Source: Novipirellula caenicola (GTDB taxonomy: Bacteria; Planctomycetota; Planctomycetia; Pirellulales; Pirellulaceae). From it: DNA of 64,000 nucleotides. The first letter of the stretch is position 1; each line of letters begins with the position of its first letter. Below are positions 17,810 to 27,400 of this stretch, piece after piece. The stretch lies in contig NZ_BAABRO010000007.1 of the NCBI RefSeq assembly GCF_039545035.1, positions 62,001 through 126,000 of the forward strand, read 5' to 3'. The notes under the pieces were generated by a model. The model ran no database searches, was not told the origin of the DNA, and worked only from the letters and a program-made list of their open reading frames with translations. A program made the position numbers and the translations under genes.

Positions 17810-18328
17810 ATGAAAGTTTTGACATTTCTAACCCTTACCATTTCGCTTTTAGGTTTCGTGGGTTGCAAACAGGAAACCACGTCCACTCCGGCGCCTCCAG
17901 CCGAAACCGCCGGGGAACACGGGGATGATCATGCCGATGGTGAAGTTCGCGATCATAGTGTCGCCGGACATGGCCACGGTGCTGGTCCTCATGACGGCGT
18001 CATTGCGGATTGGGGCGGTGGAAAGTATCACGTTGAATTCACGGTCGACCACGACAAAACGCAAGCGACCGTGTATGTGCTCGGAGGCGATGAAAAGACG
18101 CCTGCCCCCATCGACGCCGAATCGATCGAGCTGAGCATCGTGGATCCGCAAATGGTGGTCACGCTTGCAGCGGCACCGCAAGACGATGACCCCGAGGGCA
18201 AAGCATCACGCTTTATCGGCACGCATGAAAAATTAGGGGTGGTCCAAGAGTACGAGGGGACGATGACCGGCGTGATTGACGGCACCCCGTACTCGGGCGA
18301 TTTTAAAGAAGAAGCCCACGACCACTGA
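17810..18328 (+). CDS. His-rich periplasmic lipoprotein of the first RND operon
   Basis: 172 residues; ribosome site GAAGGAAG before ATG 17810. An N-terminal helix ends in GFVGC, a plausible though imperfect lipobox, so Cys21 would be lipidated. A His/Asp-rich linker (GDDHADGEVRDHSVAGHGHG) precedes a beta-rich domain starting PHDGVIADWGGGKYHVEF and containing VYVLGGDEKTPAPID. This domain resembles the one in the protein at 28223 (GPHGGSLRQTGEIQLETV...VYDRSG), so both RND systems end with a gene sharing a PH-x-G domain. The inferred role is periplasmic metal binding beside the pump. Confidence 0.65.
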   Translation: MKVLTFLTLTISLLGFVGCKQETTSTPAPPAETAGEHGDDHADGEVRDHSVAGHGHGAGPHDGVIADWGGGKYHVEFTVDHDKTQATVYVLGGDEKTPAPIDAESIELSIVDPQMVVTLAAAPQDDDPEGKASRFIGTHEKLGVVQEYEGTMTGVIDGTPYSGDFKEEAHDH

Positions 18329-18329
18329 C

Positions 18330-18932
18330 TTACTTTGTTTTCGACGCTGCCTTTGATTCTGTTAGTATCTGCCATCCGCCGCGGGTGACGACCGCGGCGA
18401 TGACGATGCCGATGATCAGGTCGGGGATTTGCGAACCGAGTAGCAGAACCAGCAAGCCAGAGACGATGACGCCAATGTTGGCGATGACGTCATTGGCCGA
18501 AAAAATGTAGGACGCTCGAAAGTTGATGTCGCCGTGTTTATGCCGCGAGATGAGTTTTAGACAAATCGCGTTAGCGATCAACGCAACGAACCCCATCCCC
18601 ATCATCGCGGCACCAATCGGTTCACCACCGCCGATAAATCGACGGACCACTTCGATTAATACGCTGATACCCAAGACGACTTGCAACACGCCGCTGGCGG
18701 TCGCGGCCTTGTGCCGGATCGATGACGACCGCCCGACCGCGTACAGACTAATCGCGTAGACGTTGGCGTCAGCCAACATGTCGAGTGAATCGGCGATCAA
18801 TCCCGTCGAACTGGCCAGCAACCCAGCGACGATCTCGGCGACAAACATCGCCGCATTGATCGCCAGCACCATTCGCAGCGTCTTTCGCTGCGACTCGCCG
18901 TCAGCTTCCAATTCGCATCCACAGTCGCTCAT
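18330..18932 (-). CDS. Cation diffusion facilitator family transporter, membrane part only
   Basis: 200 residues, about six membrane helices. The metal site of CDF exporters is seen in helix 2 as ADSLDMLADA (Asp...Asp) and in helix 5 as SANDVIAN, where the usual first ligand His is replaced by Ser/Asn, as in several Zn/Co branches. A His loop SRHKHGD stands before helix 5. The C-terminal cytoplasmic domain of typical CDFs (about 80 residues) is missing, but the end looks natural. The N-terminus has a CGC motif. It is convergent with the first RND operon (one base apart) and follows the metal theme of the island. Confidence 0.85.
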   Translation of the reverse strand: MSDCGCELEADGESQRKTLRMVLAINAAMFVAEIVAGLLASSTGLIADSLDMLADANVYAISLYAVGRSSSIRHKAATASGVLQVVLGISVLIEVVRRFIGGGEPIGAAMMGMGFVALIANAICLKLISRHKHGDINFRASYIFSANDVIANIGVIVSGLLVLLLGSQIPDLIIGIVIAAVVTRGGWQILTESKAASKTK

Positions 18933-19183
18933 CGATTCGTGTTCAATCCGTGGTAGAGGTTTGAAGCTGGTAGACCAGCATGCGGTTTGTCAGCCGTATT
19001 GGCTCAAGCGACGAGTGCAATCTCCCCCAATCGATTCGTGTCGGCGATCTGTCGCTTTTGTGCCACGTGGATCATCGCGAGCTTGATGTGAGCAACCTTT
19101 AATCCATCAAAGAAATATCAAATGAGGAGCTATTTGAAATAAATCGATGAACTAAATCTCGCGATTCAAAATAGCATCTCCAT

Positions 19184-19289
19184 GTCTCCCTCTCTCCCTC
19201 TCTCCCTCTCTCCCTCTCTCCCTCCTCACTCCTCCCTCCTCCCTCCTCACTCCTCCCTCCTCACTCCTCACTCCTCACTCCTCTCCCTC
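19184..19289. repeat. Short tandem arrays (TCCCTCTC and CTCACTC types)
   Basis: A run of TCTCCCTC octamers (19184-19223) passes into CCTCACTC/CCTCCCTC units up to 19289, ending at the stop codon of the tolC-type gene on the minus strand. The same octamer/heptamer type occurs at 23826, 25731, 29488 and 34991. There is no gene between this array and a partner array. Confidence 0.9.
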
Positions 19290-20876
19290 TCACTCCGGGC
19301 AGCCCACGGTGCGGTCGATCCTGGCGATCGTCGTCGCCAGCGTGGCGTCAAATCGGGCGAGCTGGGTTTCGAACATCAACAGCTCGCGGTAGGTTTCGAT
19401 CAGACTATAAAAATCGGTGCGTTTGCCTCGGTAATCCGCCACCGATAGTTGCAGCGTTTTTTCGGTGCGAGGGATAATCCGTTCTTCGTACAATTGTCGC
19501 TGCTCGATCAGCGAGTCGGCTTGAGCCAGTAAACGTCGCAGTCGGCCGTATAGCGAGTCACGCTCGGCTTCCATGCGGTTGGCGGTGCTGTTGGTGCGAT
19601 GCGCCGCTTCGCGAATTCCCGCGTTGATCTTGTCTCGCCAAATCGGCAACGTCGTGCCGACGGTGAAGCTAAGGTTGTCGTGACCGTTGGCAACCCCACT
19701 GAGTACGTCGTCATCGTCGCTGACGATCGACAAATTCACGCCGACCTGTAGATCGGGGTACTTTTGCAAACACGCCAATCGGTGGCGTTCTCGGTCGCGT
19801 TGGATTTCCCAAGCCAAACCTTGCAGTTCAGGACTGCACGCTTCTGCAGATGCGATCAATTGATCCAATTGCCCAGGGGCATCAGATATTCCTAAATCGT
19901 CGACTGCTTCGGGCACCATCGAAACGGGTTGTTGCAACAGCGCCGCGAGATCCGCTTGGGCCATCTGTTTTTGTTGAGTCAGCTGAATGCGTTGATCTTC
20001 GAGTCGGTCCGATTCCGATTGAGCTCGCAGTACGTCTTGTTGTGCTCCACCACTGCGATAGCGAGCCTCGGCCACGTTCGTCAAATCCTGGACCAAGTCT
20101 TTGGTTTCATCGACGATCTGGATCGCTCGCGTCGCGTACCACAGTTCGTAGTAAGCGATGCGTACCGATTCGGTGATCTCGCGTTCGATGCGGTCCACTT
20201 CGGCTTGAGCGATTTGCACCTCGCGACTGGCGATCGCTGCCTTGGCTCGTCGTTTCTCGGGCCACGGTACGCCTTGAGAAAGCGACATTTGATGCGCGAT
20301 ACGTCCGCCCGCAGTTTGCAAGGCTTGGTCATGCAGCGGCCAAAAGGTGTTGTTGAACATCGGGTCTGGCAGCGACTTGGCCTGCGGGATCACGTTAGTC
20401 GCTGCGGCAACGCGATGTCGCGCGGCTTGGATTCTTGGATGTCCTGCCAAGGCGATGCCAACGAAGTATTCGACCGGTTGGCCGGTTGACGGTGGGGGCG
20501 TTGTCGAATCGGTTACGCCTGTGGACCGCGTCTTCTCGTTTCCTGCGTCGGGTGTAGCTTCGACATCGCCCTCGGTACCGTCCGCTTCGTTCAGGGTGTC
20601 GTCCGCTTCGTTCAGTAGCGTCAGATCCATCGCTGCGAATACGGCGGCGTCTTCGTAGATGGTGGGGCGGATAGCGGTGGCCGAGTCGATTTCCGTTGCC
20701 TCGCTACGGACCATTTGCACCTTGGACTCTGACACACTCTGAGTGGAATCGGCCGTGGTCGGTGGCGGCGTTAGCTGGACAACACGTTGGCGGTTTGCAC
20801 TGCACCCCCCTGTGGAAACGGCCAGCATCGCCAGCAGCAACCATGGCTTCGGTCGGGCTTGTCGAAGATTTCTCAT
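19290..20876 (-). CDS. TolC/CusC-type outer-membrane efflux lipoprotein
   Basis: 528 residues from ATG 20876; a start 44 codons upstream would bury the signal. The N-terminus PKPWLLLAMLAVSTGGC carries a lipobox, so Cys is probably lipidated. A Thr/Glu-rich linker of about 110 residues precedes the two OEP repeats: FVGIALAGHPRIQAARHRV...PDPMF and later LACLQKYPDLQVGVNL, each with long coiled helices. It forms the outer-membrane exit duct for a metal RND pump. It is divergent from the Cys-rich gene at 21036, with a CsoR-like operator between them (20998-21014), so copper control is likely. The 3' end abuts an octamer repeat array. Confidence 0.87.
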   Translation of the reverse strand: MRNLRQARPKPWLLLAMLAVSTGGCSANRQRVVQLTPPPTTADSTQSVSESKVQMVRSEATEIDSATAIRPTIYEDAAVFAAMDLTLLNEADDTLNEADGTEGDVEATPDAGNEKTRSTGVTDSTTPPPSTGQPVEYFVGIALAGHPRIQAARHRVAAATNVIPQAKSLPDPMFNNTFWPLHDQALQTAGGRIAHQMSLSQGVPWPEKRRAKAAIASREVQIAQAEVDRIEREITESVRIAYYELWYATRAIQIVDETKDLVQDLTNVAEARYRSGGAQQDVLRAQSESDRLEDQRIQLTQQKQMAQADLAALLQQPVSMVPEAVDDLGISDAPGQLDQLIASAEACSPELQGLAWEIQRDRERHRLACLQKYPDLQVGVNLSIVSDDDDVLSGVANGHDNLSFTVGTTLPIWRDKINAGIREAAHRTNSTANRMEAERDSLYGRLRRLLAQADSLIEQRQLYEERIIPRTEKTLQLSVADYRGKRTDFYSLIETYRELLMFETQLARFDATLATTIARIDRTVGCPE

Positions 20877-20997
20877 GCGTTTTCCAGCGATGAAATGCGT
20901 CACTTTTCGGCGATTCACAGCTATAATGACACCATAAACCTTGCCCAGTCCGCATATTCCACTTGAACCGATCGGGCAAATGGACGATACAATGCGT

Positions 20998-21014
20998 ATA
21001 CCGGTCATGGGTAT
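20998..21014. promoter_or_regulatory. CsoR-like operator overlapping a -10 box
   Basis: ATACC-GGTCATG-GGTAT, a perfect 5-7-5 dyad of the kind bound by copper repressor CsoR (compare the Bacillus copZA operator type, known). The right arm overlaps TATAAT at 21012-21017, a good -10 for the gene starting GTG 21036, so repressor binding would block that promoter. The divergent tolC-type gene starts at 20876. Matching dyads are at 36614, 39175 and 46267. Confidence 0.7.
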
Positions 21015-21035
21015 AATCTTCGGAGCGTTTCAGTA

Positions 21036-21629
21036 GTGATCTTCCGCCTAAGTCATATCGCCGTCATTCTTTCGCTGATCGTCGCAACGATGATCCAGCC
21101 GATGGCGCTGGGTATGACCGGAATCGCTTGTGCTGAGAAATGCGAAACCAGCCCCCGCTGCCAAGGATGTGGCTGTTGCGAAGTCAGTACGGCGGGGACG
21201 CCCTGCGGATGTTGTGCCGATAAAGCCAGCCCAACAACAGCCAGCCCCACCAATGCTGCCAATGAAGCTTCCGCAGCAGCGGCGAGTTGTTGTCATGATT
21301 CATCACCGGCGGCAAAGTCCGATGCGGCAAATTTTCGTACCGAATCGGATGACAACGATCGGATCGCAGAGGCAGCGACTGTCGAGAAGACGACCAAGTC
21401 CAGCAATGTCTCTGCGTGTCTTTGCGGGGTGACGACACAACCGCTAGGTGAATCCACTCCGCGTCCGCCAGTGAACGAACTGCGGAACCTTGATGTTCTC
21501 AGTTACCTGGTTCGTGTTATCGATGCCGAAGCGGTCGGTGCCACCGTCTATCCCGATGGGGACATTGGCGGGACGCATCTGCTGGCAGCCCATTATTCTC
21601 AGCGTGTTCTCTGTATCTGGCGTCTCTAA
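21036..21629 (+). CDS. Cysteine-rich secreted protein heading the second RND operon
   Basis: 197 residues from GTG 21036. A signal peptide (LSHIAVILSLIVATMIQPMALG) is followed by a Cys-rich block with about ten cysteines in CEKCETSPRCQGCGCCEVS-like and CGCC motifs, then a Ser/Ala-rich middle with another SCCHDS, and a C-terminal part without known motif. Thiol clusters of this kind bind Cu(I) or other soft metals. The position ahead of adaptor and CusA-type pump and behind a CsoR-like operator supports a copper-linked periplasmic role. I do not recognise a named family. Confidence 0.6.
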   Translation: MIFRLSHIAVILSLIVATMIQPMALGMTGIACAEKCETSPRCQGCGCCEVSTAGTPCGCCADKASPTTASPTNAANEASAAAASCCHDSSPAAKSDAANFRTESDDNDRIAEAATVEKTTKSSNVSACLCGVTTQPLGESTPRPPVNELRNLDVLSYLVRVIDAEAVGATVYPDGDIGGTHLLAAHYSQRVLCIWRL

Positions 21630-21809
21630 CGTCTGCGTTTGAGTTGCGCTCTCACTGCAACTCTCTGTTGAGTCATTTCCTGCGCACTTGAGATCACGAA
21701 TCTCACGTCTGGAAATGGTTTTTGTGCATGGATCGTAGCGCGATCGATGCCCTTTTTTGCGTCTTCGCAAACGCACGCTTGCTGCAAAGCCTATCCGAGA
21801 ACTCAATAT

Positions 21810-23825
21810 ATGTCTGCGCATTCGAATTCAGACGATTCAAACGACACAGGGCCCATCGCATCATCGGACTCACCCCAGCCCAGCACGCCATCGTCGGCAC
21901 GGCCGCGAAGTGGACGAGCATGGTTAGCGCGAATCGCGGTCCAGGCGGCTGTTGTGCTGGCGGTCGCTGCGCTATTGCTGGTGATGATCGGGGTTGCTCA
22001 GCGGACTGGATGGATCACGCCAGATGGTTTTTTCGGGGCCAAGAACAGTGATGCTTCGCAGTCCGCTGAAGGGGACGCGGACAAGCGTTACATCTGTCCG
22101 ATGATGTGCACCCCGCCGTCAACCGAACCAGGACGCTGTCCCGTTTGCGCGATGGAATTGGTCGAAGCAGTTGGTGGTGGCGGAGGAGACGGAAAATCGG
22201 TCACGATCGAAGCGGCGGCTCGGCGTTTGATTGGAATTCAAACTGCAACCTCGAAACGAGGCAGTCTGAACCGGGTGATTCGGACGATCGGTTCGATTGA
22301 TTTCGACGAAAGCAAACTGACAACCATCTCGGCCTACGTCGATGGTCGACTCGAAAAAATGTACGCCAATTATGCGGGTGTCCGAGTCAACAAAGGGGAC
22401 GACTTGGCGTTGATCTACAGCCCTCAGCTCTATTCGGCCCAGACCGAATTTGTCACCAGCATCAACGGTGGATCGATCGGACGGTTCGCTGCCAGTGAGA
22501 CGAATCTGAACGAAATGGCGAGAGAGAATCTCACGGAACTCGGAATGACCGAGACCCAAATTGAACAGCTTCGCAAGAGCCGAAAACCGCAATCGCGGAT
22601 CCGTATCAAGTCGCCTCAGTCCGGTACCGTGATCGAAAAATCGGCGGTCGAAGGTGACTATGTCAAAACGGGACAAACGATTTATCGCATCGCGGATTTA
22701 TCGTCGGTGTGGTTGATGTTGGATCTGTTTCCCGATGATGCGTCGGTGGTTCGGTTTGGACAACAAGTCGAAGCTGAGATTCAATCACGGCCGGGCGAAG
22801 TGTTTACGGGGCGAGTGGCCTTTATCGATCCCATCGTCAACCCGCGGTCTCGGACCGTTCGCGTACGGGTCGAGATCTTGAACTTTGACGGAAAACTGCG
22901 ACCGGGCGATTACGCAACCGCGCGAATCACCGTTCCCACCGTCGCCACCGACCTCGTTTATGATCCCGCATTGGCAGGTAAATTCATCAGCCCGATGCAT
23001 CCGCAAGTGATCCGGGATGAATCGGGCGAGTGTCCGCTGTGTGGGATGGACTTGGTGCCAACATCGACACTGGGGTTCTCACCGACACCGCTGCCGCAGC
23101 AAAAAGTGGTGACAGTGCCTCGCGATGCCGTGCTGTTGGCCGGCAGCAACAGCGTGCTGTACGTGGAAACGGAACCAGGCCGTTTTGAAATTCGGCGAGT
23201 CACGCTCGGTGCGATGAATCGGGACGAGGCGGTGATTGTCGAAGGGTTGGCGGCGGGCGAAACCGTGGCGACGAACGGGAATTTCTTGATCGATTCGCAG
23301 ATGCAGCTCGCGGGAAATCCATCACTGATGGACCCCAGTCGAGCGACTCGTTTTGCTCCAGGCCCGATGTCGTTGCCGAAGACAACACCGGTGATGTTGG
23401 CTGATGAAAGCGGGAAGCGGTTTGACCAGGCCTATCAGGCCTACTTTGAGATTCAAAGTGCCTTGGCCGCCGACATGACGCCACCGCCTGTGGCGCTGAA
23501 CGCGTTACTAGAGAACCTGTCGCAATTGGAGTTGTCGGGCGATGTTCCCGACCGCGTGCAGAAAGAGTTGGCGGCGGCACGACGCAGTGCCGGACGCATG
23601 GATGGATCGATCGAGACCGCGCGGGAAGCGTTCCGAGGCGTCAGCCACGCGATGCTGCGTGCCGCGGCGGTCGCCCGTGGCCCGCAAACCGCCACCACGC
23701 TGACGCATTACTACTGTCCGATGGTGCCGGGCGGCGGAGGCGATTGGATGCAGCCAGGCGGCGAGCTAGTCAACCCCTACTGGGGCAGCGAGATGTTGCA
23801 CTGCGGCGAGGTAGTGGGGGAGTGA
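21810..23825 (+). CDS. cusB: CusB-type RND adaptor with heavy-metal-binding domains
   Basis: 671 residues from ATG 21810. After a hydrophobic anchor (IAVQAAVVLAVAALLLVMIGVA) comes a heavy-metal-binding domain (YICPMMC...CPVCAMEL), then the CusB-like adaptor core (FDESKLTTISAYVDGRLEKMYANYAGVRVNKGD, YSPQLYSAQTE, RIADLSSVWLMLDLFPDD). A second such domain reads ISPMHPQVI...CPLCGMDL, with Ser where the first Cys should be. The C-terminal end adds YYCPMVPGGGG...SEMLHCGE, a third Cys/Met segment typical of planctomycete adaptors. It would hand Cu(I)/Ag(I) to the pump at 24449, as CusB does with CusA. Repeats and an S23 gene separate it from that pump. Confidence 0.88.
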   Translation: MSAHSNSDDSNDTGPIASSDSPQPSTPSSARPRSGRAWLARIAVQAAVVLAVAALLLVMIGVAQRTGWITPDGFFGAKNSDASQSAEGDADKRYICPMMCTPPSTEPGRCPVCAMELVEAVGGGGGDGKSVTIEAAARRLIGIQTATSKRGSLNRVIRTIGSIDFDESKLTTISAYVDGRLEKMYANYAGVRVNKGDDLALIYSPQLYSAQTEFVTSINGGSIGRFAASETNLNEMARENLTELGMTETQIEQLRKSRKPQSRIRIKSPQSGTVIEKSAVEGDYVKTGQTIYRIADLSSVWLMLDLFPDDASVVRFGQQVEAEIQSRPGEVFTGRVAFIDPIVNPRSRTVRVRVEILNFDGKLRPGDYATARITVPTVATDLVYDPALAGKFISPMHPQVIRDESGECPLCGMDLVPTSTLGFSPTPLPQQKVVTVPRDAVLLAGSNSVLYVETEPGRFEIRRVTLGAMNRDEAVIVEGLAAGETVATNGNFLIDSQMQLAGNPSLMDPSRATRFAPGPMSLPKTTPVMLADESGKRFDQAYQAYFEIQSALAADMTPPPVALNALLENLSQLELSGDVPDRVQKELAAARRSAGRMDGSIETAREAFRGVSHAMLRAAAVARGPQTATTLTHYYCPMVPGGGGDWMQPGGELVNPYWGSEMLHCGEVVGE

Positions 23826-23906
23826 GGAGACAGGGAGACAGGGAGACAGGGAGACAGGGAGACACGGAGACACGGAGACACGGAGACACGGAGAGTGGGA
23901 GAGAAC
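23826..23906. repeat. Octamer array GGAGACAG/GGAGACAC (left flank of second S23 gene)
   Basis: Four GGAGACAG units grade into four GGAGACAC units directly after the cusB stop codon, then GGAGAGTGGGAGAG. Together with pyrimidine-rich sequence on the other side of the S23 gene (24405-24435: CTTCTCC, CTCCCACC, TCCTCC) this gives the second S23 gene weakly inverted flanks. The same octamer is found inside the pump gene at 25731-25854. Confidence 0.93.
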
Positions 23907-23925
23907 TCGGAATGAGGTACTTGAA

Positions 23926-24456
23926 ATGAGTGAGCGAATTAGGACGCATCGCGATTTGATTGTTTATCAGAAGTCGTTCGCGGCAGGGAACCGAATCTTT
24001 GAGTTGTCGAGATCGTTTCCACGTGAGGAGATGTACTCGCTGACGGATCAGGTGCGCCGTTCGTCACGAAGTGTGAGTGCCAACCTTGCTGAAGCATGGC
24101 GTAAGCGACGCTATGAGAAGCACTTTTGCAGCACAATGAATGTTGCAGAGGCCGAAGCTGCAGAAACACAGGTTTGGATCGAGTACGCATCCGCGCATGG
24201 CTACCTCGACGCGGAAACGACGAAGCAGGTCATCGAGCTCTACGACGAAATCTTGAGAATGATTGTCGCGATGATTCACGGTTCATCAAAGTGGTGCGTC
24301 GACTTCCAAGGAAAGGGAGGAGGGAAAGTGGAGAAGTCGGGAGTGAAGGAGAGCGAAGAGACGTATTTCATTGACACCGATTGCCCCGCACTCGACCAAG
24401 AACTTCTCCTAACTCCCACCTCCTCCAATCCCAACTCGGAGCGAAGCGATGCTTAA
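23926..24456 (+). CDS. S23-family four-helix-bundle protein (second copy)
   Basis: 176 residues. The core (1-125) matches the family: HRDLIVYQKSFAAGNRIFEL, FPREEMYSLTDQVRRSSRSVSANLAEAWRKRRYEKHF and AEAAETQVWIEYA. It belongs to the SANLAEAW subgroup, distinct from the first copy at 13819 (GANDRAAC subgroup), so the two did not arise by local duplication. The last 50 residues (GKGGGKVEKSG to NSERSDA) are low-complexity and are read through the right repeat flank. The stop overlaps the cusA start by 8 bases, which would couple translation. Role unknown; no rRNA or retroelement is nearby. Confidence 0.88.
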   Translation: MSERIRTHRDLIVYQKSFAAGNRIFELSRSFPREEMYSLTDQVRRSSRSVSANLAEAWRKRRYEKHFCSTMNVAEAEAAETQVWIEYASAHGYLDAETTKQVIELYDEILRMIVAMIHGSSKWCVDFQGKGGGKVEKSGVKESEETYFIDTDCPALDQELLLTPTSSNPNSERSDA

Positions 24457-27400
24457 CCTGCTGATTCGCTTCTGTGTTCGTGAACCTTGGCTTGTCGTCT
24501 TGATGACGATCGGCTTGTCGGTTGGTGGTTGGTTTGCTTACCAAGCCGTTCCGATCGATGCGATTCCGAACGTGGGCGAGAACCAAGTGATCGTGTTGAC
24601 GCCGTGGCCTGGGCGGTCACCCAAAGACATCGAAGACCAAGTCACGTATCCGCTCAGCGTCTCGCTGCTGGCCGTACCAGGCGCCGAATCGGTGCGTGGC
24701 AAAAGCATGTTCGGATACAGCTTTGTGCAAGTCACGTTCAAAGACGAGATCGATTTCTACTGGGCACGCAGTCGTGTTGCCGAACAACTCGGCAGCGCTG
24801 CTTCGCAATTGCCTGACGGTGTGGTTCCACAACTTGGACCGGATGCCACAGGGCTTGGCCAGATTTATTACTACGTCCTCCGGCCGCCTGCCGACGGGAT
24901 GAGTTTGGCGGAGCTTCGCAGTCTGCAAGACTTCGTTGTCAAATTTGAATTGCAAGCGGTCGAAGGGGTCAGCGAGGTCGCTTCGATCGGCGGTTACGTT
25001 CGCCAGTACCAGGTCGAAGTGGATCCCGACAAACTTCGTTTCCACAACGTCACGTTGGACGCCGTCGCGATGGCGATCAAAGGATCGAACTTGGATGTCG
25101 GTGCGAAAACGGTCGAGACCACGGGGATGGAATTCATCGTGCGTGGCAAAGGATTCTTGGGCAGCGATGGCGACAAATACCAAGCGGTCATCGATTTGGA
25201 ACAGACCGTGATTCTGCAGCGAGACGGCGTGCCGGTCCACTTGCGTGACGTTGCACGCGTCCAACTGGGGCCTGATTTCCGCCGCGGTGCCCTGGACTAC
25301 AACGGCGCCGAAGCAGTCGGTGGCGTTGTGGTGATGCGATATGGCGAAAATCCACGCGCGGTGCTGGATCGCATCAAAGACAAAATAGCGACGATCGAGC
25401 CGGCGTTGGGTGGCGTCACGATCCAGGGCGTCTATGACCGCAGCAACCTGATCGACGAAACGATGGCCACGCTCACGCATGCACTTCGCGATGAGATTCT
25501 GATCACCGCCGTCATCATTCTGCTGTTCCTATTGCACGTTCGCAGCAGTTTTGTGGTGGCGATCAGTTTGCCAGCAGCGGTGTTGATGTCGTTTATCGCG
25601 ATGCACGTCGTGGGGGTCGAAGCCAATATCATGTCGCTCGCCGGGATCGCGATCGCGATCGGAACGATGGTCGATATGGGGATCATCGTTTCCGAGAATA
25701 TCTACGGGCATTTGGCGGAATGGGAAAAGGCTAGAGAAGGAGACAAGGAGACAAGGAGAGGGGGAGACACGGAGAGTGGGAGACACGGAGGGCCAATGTC
25801 TGGTCCAAAAGCTCCCTCTCTCCCTCTCTCCGTGTCTCCCTCTCTTTCCTCTCGGGCAGCGGTCATCTACACGGCGACGATCGAGGTGGCTCCGGCTGTG
25901 GTGACGGCGGTAGCGACGACGATCGTCAGCTTTTTACCTGTCTTCTTTCTGACCGGACGCGACTACAAACTTTTCTCGCCATTGGCGTATACCAAAACGT
26001 TTGCGATCGCGGCCGCGATGATCACCGCGGTAACGATTGTCCCCGCACTCAGTCGATTGCTGCTTCGCAGTGCCAATTATCAAAAGCGAACCGCGCTAGC
26101 TGCGGGGATCGCCATGGCGGTTCTGATTTCGATGGCGGCCCATTTTTTGTGGGGGAATCGCATTGCCGAGTGGTTGGCAATTCCGCTGTGGACCGTCTCC
26201 GCCGCGACCGCCGTGTTGGGATTCGTGCTGGGGTGGCAATTGTTGCGTGAACGGATTCGTCCCATCGAAGAGATTCCGTCCAGCCGATTTGTACGCTGGA
26301 TCTATGCCGCCCGCCTGCGTTACGCGCTGAACAACAAAGCGGTCGCATTGTCGTTTCCTGCAGTCTTGTTGGTGTTGGGCGTTGGCGCCTACATCGGCAT
26401 GCCCACGGTGATGCGGCCGGTCGAACGCGTTGCCAGTTGGTTTGGGGCGGATCTGAATGAGTTTCCTGGCTACGTCGATGCAAAACACATCTTCACGGGA
26501 CTTCGCAGCGATGATTGGATCGCACTGGACGAAGGCAGTTGGTTCTACATGCCGACGTTGTATCCGGCAGCCAGTTTTTCGCAGGCGATGCAGGTGTTGC
26601 AGACACAGGACGTCTTGATCGGCCAGATCCCCGAGGTCAAAGATGTACTGGGCAAAATCGGACGTGTTGAGTCGGCACTCGATCCTGCACCCGCCGCGAT
26701 GGTGGAAACCTATGTGATGTTGAAACCCGAGAGCGAGTGGCGTGAGGGTGTGACGGCGCGTGACGTGTGGGATGAAATCAATCGCGTCGCCACCTTGCCT
26801 GGGGTAACACCGGCATCGGCGCTGCAACCGATCGAAGGCCGAGTGGTGATGCTGCAAAGCGGGATCAAGGCGCCGATGGCGATCCGTGTGTATGGCGATG
26901 ATTTACAAACGCTCGCTGACGCGGCGCTCGCAGTGGCTGCCACGCTAAAACAATCACCGTATATCAACGCAGGAACGGTCAATCCCGACATCGTGTTAGG
27001 AAAACCGTATGTCGAGTTCTCTGTCAATCGCGAAGCGGCGTCGCGGTATGGGATGAGTGCCGCGAAGGTCAACGAAGTCATCGAAACCGCCCTGGGCGGC
27101 ATGAATTTGATCAAAACGGTCGAAGGCCGCGAGCGTTATCCGGTCCGTCTGCGGTATGACCGTGATTTGCGAGAACATATCGATCAACTCAGTCGATTGC
27201 CGGTCGTTACCGACAGCGGTGCGGTGGTTCCGCTTGAGGAATTAGCGACACTGGATACCACGTGGGGGCCGGGTGCGATCAATAGTGAAAACGCTCGCTT
27301 GGTAGCCCACGTCGCGTTCATGACCAACGGTGCGGCGGGGGATTTGGAATCGGTATCGGCGATCGAAAAGCAACTATTCCAAGCCCAAAGACTGCCCTCG

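Noticed and set aside
19182-19448. Open frame reading through the TCCCTCTC array
   Set aside because: It encodes low-complexity Ser-Pro-Leu repeats and then the antisense of the tolC-type gene.
13819-24456. S23/Avd-like genes as part of a diversity-generating retroelement
   Set aside because: No reverse transcriptase, template repeat or variable repeat is present in the window; only the accessory-like fold is shared.
25731-25854. cusA treated as a pseudogene because of the repeat insertion
   Set aside because: The reading frame stays open through the insert and all catalytic and metal residues are kept.
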